Of a stretch of 29,864 bases of DNA, positions 19,865 through 29,544 are shown piece after piece. The notes below the pieces were generated by a model. It was not told the origin of the DNA. It did no database searches and saw nothing but the letters and a program-made list of their open reading frames with translations. The first letter of the stretch is position 1, and each line of letters opens with the position of its first letter. The position numbers and the translations under genes are program-made. The DNA is from Asterionellopsis glacialis (lineage: Eukaryota; Bacillariophyta; Plagiogrammaphyceae; Rhaphoneidales; Asterionellopsidaceae): the NCBI GenBank assembly GCA_014885115.2, contig WKLE02003275.1:1-29864 (forward strand), given 5' to 3'.

Positions 19865-22800
19865 TTAGTTTTCGCCATCATTGTTCTCTGGTGTTGTATC
19901 AGGCAAAATGTGTATGTCACGTATGTTATGATTGTCATCAGGATCAATCCCAAATCCATCAAGACCCGATGTAGCCACAACTGCATCTTTCAGATGTTCT
20001 TCGACTATATCCACAAGACCTTTCACTGTTTTAGCTCCAAATACATCACGTGCTCCAAGTTTCAGCGTGGGGTAGATTTGCACCAAATCACTAATCAGCA
20101 GCAACGTTGTCATACTACTTAGACCAGTGTCAAGAAGGTTTGTATCTTCCGCTACTTCCATTCCGGTAATATTCTTGATGACGGATATTATTGTTTCACT
20201 GACATTGTCCCCTTCAGCCTTCTTCTCTTTCAAACAAAGAACTGTTCGCGTAAGTGTTGTAGAATAGTTGACGAGCCATCCATTAATAAAGACTTCCAGA
20301 AATACAGCCAAGGCCATGGTAAGGAAGGCAATGATAAAAAATTCCCACCATGGGACAGGGGTGGGGTAGGGACTAAACCAATAAAAGGATTTGGGTTTAG
20401 CCCACCAATACCCTCTTGTTGCCAAAAAGTACCATTCCTGTACAACTTGATGAAAGAGATACATATTGTACGAAGCTGGAGCAAGCCATGTGACCAAGAA
20501 GGAATTGGACATCAACCGGGCTGTAAAGCCTTTCCCAACAGCAAGCCCGAAGATCCAAACAAAAATCACTGGGGCAGTAATTCGAGATAAAAAATAGGCA
20601 AAGTAGCGCTGGTCGAGATCAGAGTCGATATTTCTGGGCGTTGTTTCGTCGGGGAGCATAGCAAATATCATAAATATGACAAAGAAGGCCAACGTCAAGG
20701 AGTCAGTCACAAGTCCCCATATCCAAACTGATAATTTCTCGTTTGGTCGGTACAAGGAGAACAAAAAGTATCCACCTATACCCAGAGCAAAGCTTGGAAG
20801 CCATCCGGGCGGGAATAGATAGGCCATCAGAGCAAAAATGTTTGCAAAATTTGAATCATTTTCATACAGTGGAAAGTAGAGCCTGAATACTCCGACCATG
20901 ATGTAATTTGAGCAAAGCCAAATAACCATGAGCTTCCATAAACCTTTCTTATTTCGCCGTTGAGCATGAAATTGGCGATGAAGCCAAGGGAAGCAGAATA
21001 GACAAAAGTAGTACACGGACTGAAACCATGGGTAGATTAGAATGAACCATGATAGAGCCAGAGAAAAGGGCCAAGATTGAAGCGCAAAGATATGCATGAT
21101 GAGCGACGAAAACATCGCCCAACCATATGGCATCTCAACCATCGTGCTCTGGCAGACGTAATATTCTCCCTCCAGTGGTTCCCGGACCGGATCAAACTCT
21201 TCAATATAGTTCGACGGGTTACAGCGAAGTACGAAATTTATAATGGCACAAACTAATGATAGCATGTACATTGGGTGAATGATAGCGAGTCGAAGGCCGT
21301 AGAATCCCTTTAAGTCGGCTTTGCTAATCACATTGTTCTTCGAACCCGCAGCAAGAATGAAGCCACCAATGAAAAAAAACGCTGGTACATGAAGGCAGAA
21401 GAACCTTGCGTGGTCTATTCTATCTCCAAAATTTCCAATGTGATTGTACAGAACTGCAAATGCGAGGAAGAAACGAACCCCTGACAGAGCTTCACTAATT
21501 GATGGAAATGGCTTCAGATCCTGCAATCTTTCCATAACATCATCTGACATGGGTTTCACACCAAGTTTGTTGGAAAGTCCAACTCGGATAACCTTTTTGG
21601 ACGAAGTCATAGGGATATCTTGCTCTTGTACAAACACAACCTTCTCGGGCGCCTTCAGCTCTTGCAAGCCCTGCTTAGTAACACCTTGTTTTAGCTCTTG
21701 GACAAGTTGATCCTCCGAAATCACACTTGATTTTGACGGATCCAGTACCACAGCTAGACCAAGGCGCTGTCCCCATAATTTGTCAGGAATTGCAAACGCA
21801 ACGCACATCTTTATCATCGGGTGCCCTTTACAAGCCTCTTCCACTTCAAGAGGATTTATCTGCTCGCCGCCACGTTTAATCATTTCCTTGTTCCGGCCCG
21901 TGAGGAACAGATATCCATCTCTGTCCAGGTACCCCATGTCACCTGTTCGGAACCATCTCATCGACCCGATGAAAAAGAATGATTTCATATTTGCGGTATC
22001 GTTTCCTTGGTACCCTTCGAATACTGGGTCTCCTGATATGCAAACCTCTCCGTGCTGCTCCGATCCAAATGGCAAGGGTCGGAGGTTCTTGTCCACGATA
22101 CACAACGATGTAGCAAGTGGCTTTCCTACACTACGTGGTTTGATCTCAAATAGATTATGTGGCTGGGAAATTGGCATTTGTTCTGTCATGGAATATGTTC
22201 CCACCACAGGAACATTAAATACAGATTCCATTTTCTGCGCCAGATCATTTGGAAGTGCAGCTGCTCCGGATCGGATAAAACGGAGCGTGTGCTTGAAATC
22301 TTCAGGGTTTAAGCTGGACAGACTTTCAGCAGTTGCTGTGATAGTAGCATGCATCGTTGGAACAGCACTGAACCAGGTGGGCTGAACTCCGCAGGTTTCT
22401 GATGTAAGCATGACATTGAAAGAATCTGCATCGAACGTCTCGGCAAGGATGCAACCACCGCTGGAAGCTAGTGATGACAAAAGATTTGCAGATATGCCAC
22501 CAATGTGAAACAGTGGCATAGCATTTAGTGCCACGTCTGATGGTTCCAGTCCCAAACTCTGTGCAATGACGCGAGCATTGGATACGATACTGCCGATTTT
22601 AAGTGGCACAACTTTTGGCTTGCTGGTGGTACCACTTGTTCGAAGGAGCAACCCGACTCCATCTGCTTCATTCACAAGTCCGTCGTCAGTAGACGACTCT
22701 ACATTTGGCATTTCTTCCGATGTTAGAGCATCGTAGTAGGTGAAGTAACCATCACTTGTTGGTGATGCTATGTAGCATCTACACTTCCTGTTGGAAGCTG

Positions 22801-25800
22801 CCTCCAACACTGGCTTTGGGTCAATTGGATCAAACACGATCATAATGTCTGGATTGAGTTGTTCGAAGGCTGCATCGTAGTCATTCATTGAATATGAAGG
22901 GTCTAACGGAGCTGCGGTGCATTGTGCGGCAATGGTAAGGAATGCAAGAGCAGAAACGATACCGCCAGCACCCGGAGGAGGTACATAAGCAACCAAACTA
23001 TCCTTGGTAGCGTGTAGACGTCTTAGATCACCATTTGTTCTTATGAAGGAAAGAATTTCAAGATATGAAATTGAATATGCCGGTTCAGTGGGAGAGAAAA
23101 GAGCAGGACTACACGTGTTGTCAGCCTCTGATAAGAGATCGAACAGCGTAGATGCCTCGGAGAATTCAATATCGTTTAAAAAGTATTGAGCATAGGGCAC
23201 GCGAGAATCCAACCGGGGCACGTCTGTATCATCTAAGACCATATAAGGTGAAAAGCCATTGTTATCTTGGGCATGATCCATCCGGCGTTTGCGTTTTTGC
23301 TGAAAATGAATCATGTCATTGTTGACGCGAACCAGGGACACATCCTCGAGGGCGTCGAGTTTTCTTTTTCCCTTTATGCGTGAGAACATACTGCCAACAC
23401 TGCGCACGCCGCTGCTCCGACGACGTCTAGAGGAATGTACGGTACCAACTCCGCTCCCCACTGATCTTTCTTCGTCATCATCTAGCTCTTCTTCAAGCCT
23501 CTTGAATATCCATGCCAGACTGCCAGAGACGCTGGCTCTTAGGCGCTCTGAATGGTTCGACATGGTCGTATCTCCCACAGATGTTCGAGAACGGGAAGAT
23601 CTATCCATCGTGGACGTTCGCCTCGAGCGTGCCGATAAGTCCATAGATCTTTCTGGCACGTCACTAGTGGATAGCCTCCGGTTTAATTTACTCGAACTCT
23701 CAAGTTTCTGTTGAATCCTGTTTCTTTGCGAAGAAATACTCTTACTAATTGAGTGTTCCGATGCATCCATCTCGAATTTTCCGCGACCTCCGTGCTCTGA
23801 AGTTGACGAAATTTGTGCTCCTGGTCTTCTTTGCGATCCCCGAAGCCCATGTTCTGAAAGCGAGGACATCTCTCCTGCGCCGTGTTTTCGCCTGCTGCCT
23901 CGTTCCGACAAGTTCATTGAGAAAGACGGCCTCGAGAAGAGTTTTCTCCCCTGGTCAAATATTTCACCCGTCGACCGACGACCATGTTCTGAACGCGAGG
24001 ACATCTCTGTCATAGAATGTTTTCTACGGCTGCCACGTTCTGACATATTCATACTGAAAGGAGGTCTCAAGGAGAGTTTGTCTCCCTCGTCTGCTTGTGC
24101 CGAAGGAGGAGGGACATTTTCAAATCCATCGAATTTATCAGGAGGTGGCGCATATTCGAAACCACTTGTACCAGTAGTTGGAGGAGCATTGTCAAAGACG
24201 TCTTCGCCGGAATCAATGCTTCCTTCACCCAGCGTGGTCAACGAAGCCTCACTTCGTCGACGCCTTTGTTGCCCACGCAATTCTCGCCATAGCATTACGT
24301 CCTCAGCAATTGTATCGACCTTCTTTAAAAACGCTGGGATTTCATGCCCTGAATCTAGATAAATAGCCATGGCACACTCTGGCTTGTACTGTAGTAAATA
24401 ATACTCAGATTCGGATTTGAAAGCATCTTCAATTCCGATGAATTGAGCGCTTGGTATGTCAATCAAATCTTCGTAGCCATCTCTATCGTTAAGATCCTCA
24501 CCACATCTCTCACATATTCCCTCTTCAACGGCCAAAGTTTTCTGGAGCTCTTCATCATTAGGAATTCTTTCCAAATCTGTAGTGTCATGCACTGGTCTTA
24601 AAACATTCGTGACTGATAGTCGGCGCATAACCCCTACCAAACTAGAACGGCGAGTCCGCTTTTTCGTTGCCATCTCGTCCATTCTTCCCATGACATTGGT
24701 GTTATTAACGGCCGGCGTCTCTTGCTCTGACACTGAAAAAGTTGGTGTTGTTGGTGATAGCCCCGTATTGCTTGCAACTGTTGGTGGTATAGTTGCTGTG
24801 TGAGACATGGAGGTACTTCTCAACTTTCGTGTTGAAAATGACATTCCTCCAAGCATGGACCTACTTCGATGTGGCCTTCTCGGTTGAGGTGGGAGTTGCG
24901 GTTGTTGCTCAAAAGGCAAAGTTTCAGTTGTTACCGATGTCTCATTCACCGTGCTTTCTGGTTGAAACGTGTCTGTTTCGTCCACAACTGTTGATGGCAA
25001 TGGCCGAATATCTTCAGCTTGACTCTGACGAATATTACGGCTGCTTTCAGAGTTGCCACGAAATGACATCCCACCAAGAATAGAACCTTTCCGCATTGCT
25101 CTTGCGCGAAAGCCTCCATCACCGCCATCGGTCGTACCCGAACTTGTTTGCATCGTCAATCGCCTCATGCTAACACTTCCCCTACGACCGCCGAGGCCAC
25201 CGCCAGTATCTGTATTAGCTGTGGTGGACATTCGTCGCAAACTCATATTTCCTCCGCCACTATTTAAAAAGGACCGACGTCGTTCTATCCTGGGTCTTCC
25301 TGGTGGGGTGGAAGCTTCTCCATTTCCATTAAGTCCAACTCCTCCTGTTCCACTAGGATTGTCCCGCGTGTCACGTTCGGCTTGTAATCTTCGCTGTGCT
25401 TCAATTGCCATCATCCGTTCTCGATCACGTTTTAGTACCAAAATTGGATGACACACATGTTGTTCAAAGAGGTACCAACGGATCATTCTGTGCGCTGTCG
25501 AATTAGCAGCACATCCCAAAATAACAAAGTTCCATGGCTTAATTTCCCCTTTTGACGCTTCTTCTGGGAAGGGTGAAATCATTCCAAATTCCTTCATGAG
25601 TCTCCGCCTCATTGAATTGTGAGATATAATACTAACAAGCGAGGCCGCTTGAGAAAATGCATAAACTGCATCATACGCTACAGGCACTTCTTTGTTGTTG
25701 TTGCCATCGCCATCATGACGCCGTCTTCCTCCGACATCTCCTGACAAGGATGAGGAAGACGACGAATCTAAATCAATTTCCAATACGTTGTTGGCTCTTC

Positions 25801-27313
25801 CAGTAGCACCACCACCACCATAACCGTTATTTGTATTCTTGTTGGTATTGACGTTTTGGGCATTAGCATACTTCATTTCTTCTACACGTTGAACCAAATG
25901 TTGTAATAAATATCTTAAAGCTGACATAGTTTCATCGAATTGTCCACGTAAAAGATCTTGCTGGGTAGTCATTGGATCATCTGAAGGTGAACCAGCATCA
26001 TCAAGTCTAAAACTTCTCCTTTTATTTGAACGTCCACCATTATTATTATTGCCGTTATTTTCATCATTGGTCATAAGATCATTGCTTCGATTTGAAGCAG
26101 ATCTTCTAAAATGTCCTCTGTGTTCTGTAGAAGAACCAAGACTATTATTTCTCTTGTTGTTTTTATTATCATTCAGAAAATCAATAGAATTACTTCGATG
26201 TTGTCCAGTTGCACGCCGGAAAAGTCCCAATGTCATTCCACCGTGCATACTACTACTACGACCACCACCACTGGGAAGCTTAGTACCAGTAGTAGTCCTT
26301 GTTGCATTGGTGGGCATAGATGGTAAAATATTGAAAGATGTTGTATCCACTACTCCTGCTGAGGTTGGTGTTGTTGTTGTTTTTGTATGATCATTCGCAC
26401 TAACTGATGTTGTGGTGGTGGTAGTTGCACTAGTAGAAGATGGTTCTGTGCTGTACGTTGCTGCACCTGTTATACTATTACTACCCATAATTACTCGTTT
26501 CGTATTTTGCTCGTCAGAATCATATTTCTTTGTGTCTGTATCTATACGAGTAGGAGAACCACCGCCACCTCCACTACCGCCATGAGTAGATTGGTGGTGG
26601 TGTTTACCGTCAAACATGGCACCGAAATTTGGATACTGATTTCGCAATTCAGATCCTGAAAAGATATCTGTTGGGATATTATGAGAAGCACCAGCAGCAG
26701 CGTCTTTACCACCACGAGACAAGTCATTGTTATGATGATGCCCATCTGAAATTGTTCTTGTATTGTCCATTTGCATCCATGAAAAATATGGACCTGAGCT
26801 TAACAATGCCATGTTAGGTTCAGCTGGTTTATCACTTTCAATGGGTCCATGTAATACATGAACATCAAAATTTTTAGCCATAGCTAAATTTTCCAATTGT
26901 AATGTTGTTATTTGTCCATTTGATTTGTACCCATGTAAACATAGTAACGATGGTTTGGATGGATCTGGAAATAAAGATGATATGCGCGTATGAGGATTCG
27001 TGGATGTTTCATCACCATCATCATGGTCATGGTCATCATCATTACCATCGTCATCTGTATTGTGAATTTGTTTGTGACTGCTGGGTGAAAAATTATTGTG
27101 AGGAAATGCATTCCCATGCGGTGAAATAGTAATTGGCCGTGGTGGCGTTGTAGGCTTTTGTTCTTGCAGTGGTTCTTCCTCGTCGCTCTCTTTCTCCTCT
27201 CTTTCTCCTTCGTCTTGCTGATGCTCTACGATGACATCGGTGTCATCAATAAGGTTGTTATCAACGTCCATTTCAGCATCATGCGACTCTAGTGGCTGCA
27301 ATGCATCCTTCAT
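19865..27313 (-). CDS. FSH1 hydrolase - adenylation - acyltransferase-3 - carrier protein megaenzyme
   Basis: A single 2482-residue open frame. (1) FSH1-type alpha/beta hydrolase split by long disordered inserts: LCLHGYKSNG at 124-133, nucleophile S554 in AFSQA, probable D963 in GIEDAF and H990 in SGHEIP. (2) A linker at about 1000-1380, basic and Ser-rich, with a 45-residue tandem repeat. (3) An ANL-family adenylation domain at about 1380-1910: RTSGTTSKPK near 1557, SMTEQ, WFRTGDMGYLDRDGYL, GRNKEMIKRGGEQINP, and a terminal Lys in SSKKVIR. (4) Acyltransferase-3 at about 1940-2357 with roughly ten membrane helices and the family signature GVRFFLAFAVLYNH (R1947, H1958). (5) A carrier domain at about 2365-2450, phosphopantetheine on S2400 in LLDTGLSSM. 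Expected action: activate a carboxylic acid, load it on the carrier and pass it through the membrane domain to a polysaccharide, lipid or small molecule. Substrates are unknown. There is no signal peptide, so the soluble domains should face the cytosol. Confidence 0.85.
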   Translation of the reverse strand: MKDALQPLESHDAEMDVDNNLIDDTDVIVEHQQDEGEREEKESDEEEPLQEQKPTTPPRPITISPHGNAFPHNNFSPSSHKQIHNTDDDGNDDDHDHDDGDETSTNPHTRISSLFPDPSKPSLLCLHGYKSNGQITTLQLENLAMAKNFDVHVLHGPIESDKPAEPNMALLSSGPYFSWMQMDNTRTISDGHHHNNDLSRGGKDAAAGASHNIPTDIFSGSELRNQYPNFGAMFDGKHHHQSTHGGSGGGGGSPTRIDTDTKKYDSDEQNTKRVIMGSNSITGAATYSTEPSSTSATTTTTTSVSANDHTKTTTTPTSAGVVDTTSFNILPSMPTNATRTTTGTKLPSGGGRSSSMHGGMTLGLFRRATGQHRSNSIDFLNDNKNNKRNNSLGSSTEHRGHFRRSASNRSNDLMTNDENNGNNNNGGRSNKRRSFRLDDAGSPSDDPMTTQQDLLRGQFDETMSALRYLLQHLVQRVEEMKYANAQNVNTNKNTNNGYGGGGATGRANNVLEIDLDSSSSSSLSGDVGGRRRHDGDGNNNKEVPVAYDAVYAFSQAASLVSIISHNSMRRRLMKEFGMISPFPEEASKGEIKPWNFVILGCAANSTAHRMIRWYLFEQHVCHPILVLKRDRERMMAIEAQRRLQAERDTRDNPSGTGGVGLNGNGEASTPPGRPRIERRRSFLNSGGGNMSLRRMSTTANTDTGGGLGGRRGSVSMRRLTMQTSSGTTDGGDGGFRARAMRKGSILGGMSFRGNSESSRNIRQSQAEDIRPLPSTVVDETDTFQPESTVNETSVTTETLPFEQQPQLPPQPRRPHRSRSMLGGMSFSTRKLRSTSMSHTATIPPTVASNTGLSPTTPTFSVSEQETPAVNNTNVMGRMDEMATKKRTRRSSLVGVMRRLSVTNVLRPVHDTTDLERIPNDEELQKTLAVEEGICERCGEDLNDRDGYEDLIDIPSAQFIGIEDAFKSESEYYLLQYKPECAMAIYLDSGHEIPAFLKKVDTIAEDVMLWRELRGQQRRRRSEASLTTLGEGSIDSGEDVFDNAPPTTGTSGFEYAPPPDKFDGFENVPPPSAQADEGDKLSLRPPFSMNMSERGSRRKHSMTEMSSRSEHGRRSTGEIFDQGRKLFSRPSFSMNLSERGSRRKHGAGEMSSLSEHGLRGSQRRPGAQISSTSEHGGRGKFEMDASEHSISKSISSQRNRIQQKLESSSKLNRRLSTSDVPERSMDLSARSRRTSTMDRSSRSRTSVGDTTMSNHSERLRASVSGSLAWIFKRLEEELDDDEERSVGSGVGTVHSSRRRRSSGVRSVGSMFSRIKGKRKLDALEDVSLVRVNNDMIHFQQKRKRRMDHAQDNNGFSPYMVLDDTDVPRLDSRVPYAQYFLNDIEFSEASTLFDLLSEADNTCSPALFSPTEPAYSISYLEILSFIRTNGDLRRLHATKDSLVAYVPPPGAGGIVSALAFLTIAAQCTAAPLDPSYSMNDYDAAFEQLNPDIMIVFDPIDPKPVLEAASNRKCRCYIASPTSDGYFTYYDALTSEEMPNVESSTDDGLVNEADGVGLLLRTSGTTSKPKVVPLKIGSIVSNARVIAQSLGLEPSDVALNAMPLFHIGGISANLLSSLASSGGCILAETFDADSFNVMLTSETCGVQPTWFSAVPTMHATITATAESLSSLNPEDFKHTLRFIRSGAAALPNDLAQKMESVFNVPVVGTYSMTEQMPISQPHNLFEIKPRSVGKPLATSLCIVDKNLRPLPFGSEQHGEVCISGDPVFEGYQGNDTANMKSFFFIGSMRWFRTGDMGYLDRDGYLFLTGRNKEMIKRGGEQINPLEVEEACKGHPMIKMCVAFAIPDKLWGQRLGLAVVLDPSKSSVISEDQLVQELKQGVTKQGLQELKAPEKVVFVQEQDIPMTSSKKVIRVGLSNKLGVKPMSDDVMERLQDLKPFPSISEALSGVRFFLAFAVLYNHIGNFGDRIDHARFFCLHVPAFFFIGGFILAAGSKNNVISKADLKGFYGLRLAIIHPMYMLSLVCAIINFVLRCNPSNYIEEFDPVREPLEGEYYVCQSTMVEMPYGWAMFSSLIMHIFALQSWPFSLALSWFILIYPWFQSVYYFCLFCFPWLHRQFHAQRRNKKGLWKLMVIWLCSNYIMVGVFRLYFPLYENDSNFANIFALMAYLFPPGWLPSFALGIGGYFLFSLYRPNEKLSVWIWGLVTDSLTLAFFVIFMIFAMLPDETTPRNIDSDLDQRYFAYFLSRITAPVIFVWIFGLAVGKGFTARLMSNSFLVTWLAPASYNMYLFHQVVQEWYFLATRGYWWAKPKSFYWFSPYPTPVPWWEFFIIAFLTMALAVFLEVFINGWLVNYSTTLTRTVLCLKEKKAEGDNVSETIISVIKNITGMEVAEDTNLLDTGLSSMTTLLLISDLVQIYPTLKLGARDVFGAKTVKGLVDIVEEHLKDAVVATSGLDGFGIDPDDNHNIRDIHILPDTTPENNDGEN
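23755..24060 (-). repeat. 45-residue tandem repeat inside the large acyltransferase gene
   Basis: The words CATGTTCTGAA and GAGGACATCTCT recur 135 bp apart (23848 and 23983). They encode two copies of a unit running from FSMN(M/L)SERGSRRKH to MSS(R/L)SEHG, in the linker between hydrolase and adenylation domains. A third, degenerate SEHG copy lies at about 23790. The period is a multiple of three, so the frame is kept. Confidence 0.7.
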
Positions 27314-27614
27314 GGCCTTTCTGCTGTTACACTATTATCGAAGACTACAGTAGAGGATTACACAAGAAGATAATAACAGAAACAAGGACAGGATAAATTA
27401 CCTGTTGGCTTGAGACTCTCGACTCTCAAAGGTGCACACAAATCTCAAAATCGCCAACGTTTCTTCAGCAATATTTATGCTTATGTTGTTTTTGACTCAT
27501 CGTCTTTTCTAGAACAGAGAAACTCTCCCAATCATACAAATTTTAACCACGTACCTTGTACCTGCTTGTAGGTACCTATTGTAGGTCTTCTAGGTTTCTA
27601 GCCTGTCCTGCAGG

Positions 27615-28722
27615 TATCAGGTAAAGTGCAGTTTTCACCATCCGGTATTTTTTATGTAGACACTACGTTCTTTTCGTACTGGAAAACCGGATGGCCCCCA
27701 AGACTTGGCGATCCCGATTACGTACCAGGTACATATGGTACCATGTATAGGTATGTGCGTGGTACCTTTTAAATTCCCTTCCAGGTAATACTCTCTGCAG
27801 TACTGGCAGAGGTGGATTAATGAGCCCAGGTTGGTGTATTTAAGAGGATTAATAGACAAATAAGAACTGTATCGAGCACCCACTCGTACCGACATTGTCA
27901 ACATTTTTCACCAACGCACGTGCTAGCCACCAAAATATATACGATTCTTACGGTCGTGACTGTACTATATATTTTATTTACTGTTTTTCGATATCGCAAT
28001 TAACGATTTACAATATATGTCACGAATCATTTTTGTATTATTTCGAAGAACGTACAGTAATTGGTACAGACTAATGAAGATGATATATTACCTGGTATGA
28101 CTCATCTTTGTTCAAAGAAGACTACCAGGAACGTAGTGTGCCAAAAAAAAAAAGCTGATAAACATGATTGAGAGTATTTTACTTAGCACAGTAGTAGTAG
28201 TCTCTGACGAAACGGAGTACTGGATTACTGTAGGACTATATGGTAACTGATGTCCTACCTGGTACAATTCCTGTACATGTTTCAGAGAAGCCACCGACAT
28301 CAGAGGGTCGTGAATGGGCTGGACATGGTAATAGGACCAAGAATGACAAGCATAATTCTATCAAAATATATTGCGACGTCAAAAATACAAGGGATGTTCT
28401 TATCAAAAATTATAAATATTATTCATTATTTTATCTTGAAACCCAGAAACATACGATGCTGTAACTGGTATTATTGATATCATGACGCTATAGTGATCGA
28501 CTTCTATTACTAATTTACATTCTTTTGTTGATACTCAATCAGGGACTCAATCGTAATTAAACTCTATAGCCTTAAATAATAGATGTCATCATACTAATCC
28601 ATCAACAAGTATGACTACCAATGAATGACATAACTCGTACGTGGTAGATCAGAATTACCTTACCTGTACAGATATTTAATACCTGGTAAAAGCAAGTATC
28701 TGGTGAGTACCAGTACCAGGTG
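27615..28722. repeat. Cluster of TACC-W-GGTA dyads upstream of the large gene
   Basis: Exact copies at 27723-27731 (TACCAGGTA), 28089-28097, 28256-28264 and 28680-28688 (TACCTGGTA). Near-copies at 27615-27623 (TATCAGGTA), 28123-28131 (TACCAGGAA) and 28714-28722 (TACCAGGTG). The 28256 copy is fused to GTCCTAC (28252-28258). The cluster begins about 300 bp upstream of the start codon at 27313 and stretches over 1.1 kb. Confidence 0.6.
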
Positions 28723-29235
28723 GTTAAAAATAATATTATCTTGTTAATAGACTTCTCTACTTACTGATGTTTAAAATACGCTTGCCAACGTCAGGGGAGT
28801 CAGATGCTCAAGATTCGCTCGCTGACGCATCTCAACGTACAGTACTTTTACACACATTTATGAATTATCCAGTAACATTTCCTACGATTGCTAAAGTGAT
28901 ATAACAAAAGAATCTAGTTTCACTACTAGTAGGTTTCAAAAAAATAACGGGTCTTATGACCCTAGTCTATCTCTTTCTGACCCATCGGCACAGTTGTTGA
29001 TGTAATTGTGGTGTTTGAATGCCATTTTTTCTTGTTGACCGGCAATTATTGTTGATTGTGTTTTTTTATAATATAATATGTTGTTTCCATTGTCTCATGG
29101 TGTCTCGTCACTCCCTCCGTGGTCGTTTAAGGAAGAAGTTCCCGGCTCTCCCAATTAATTAATATCTATTTCTGAAACTACAAGATCTTATTATGCACTT
29201 ATTGTGCAGTACCATATAATATAATATTATTGTAT

Positions 29236-29332
29236 GCCTTGTCATCCACGATGGGAACGTCCTGCCGCATGTCATGATGAAAGTGCCTTGTCCCCATGAT
29301 TGAAGCGTCCTGCCGATTATCATCAAAGTAAT
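29236..29332. repeat. Two-copy tandem repeat of about 49 bp
   Basis: Copy 1 (29236-29284) and copy 2 (29285-29332) both begin GCCTTGTC and share CGTCCTGCCG at 29258-29267 and 29306-29315, then a CATGA/ATCA-rich end followed by AAAGT. The copies have drifted. No function is evident. Confidence 0.6.
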
Positions 29333-29505
29333 TTTTTTATAAAAAGCCAACAACATCGACATGAATTTTGTGGGGCAGTAGTCTAATAGACGCTGCAACA
29401 CAACCATTGTCAATAGAAATGATACCTTGTACACTACACCAAGGTTATGTATTAGTATTAAATTATAATAGTATATTATATACTAAGTGACACAAGTCCC
29501 GCCCG

Positions 29506-29544
29506 TACCAGGTAGCACGGAATTCGATGTCATGGTACCAGGTG
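29506..29544. repeat. Pair of TACC-W-GGTA dyads near the window end
   Basis: Exact TACCAGGTA at 29506-29514 and near-copy TACCAGGTG at 29536-29544, only 30 bp apart. There is no gene within 2 kb inside the window; a gene beyond the end could be the target. Confidence 0.5.

Noticed and set aside
29159..29434. 91-residue frame on - near the window end
   Set aside because: It is built over the 49-bp tandem duplication and has no protein-like features.
152..29514. TACCAGGTA copies as zero-length exons for recursive splicing (CAG|GTA)
   Set aside because: Copies occur in both orientations and in regions outside any plausible intron; the dyad symmetry is explained better by a protein site.
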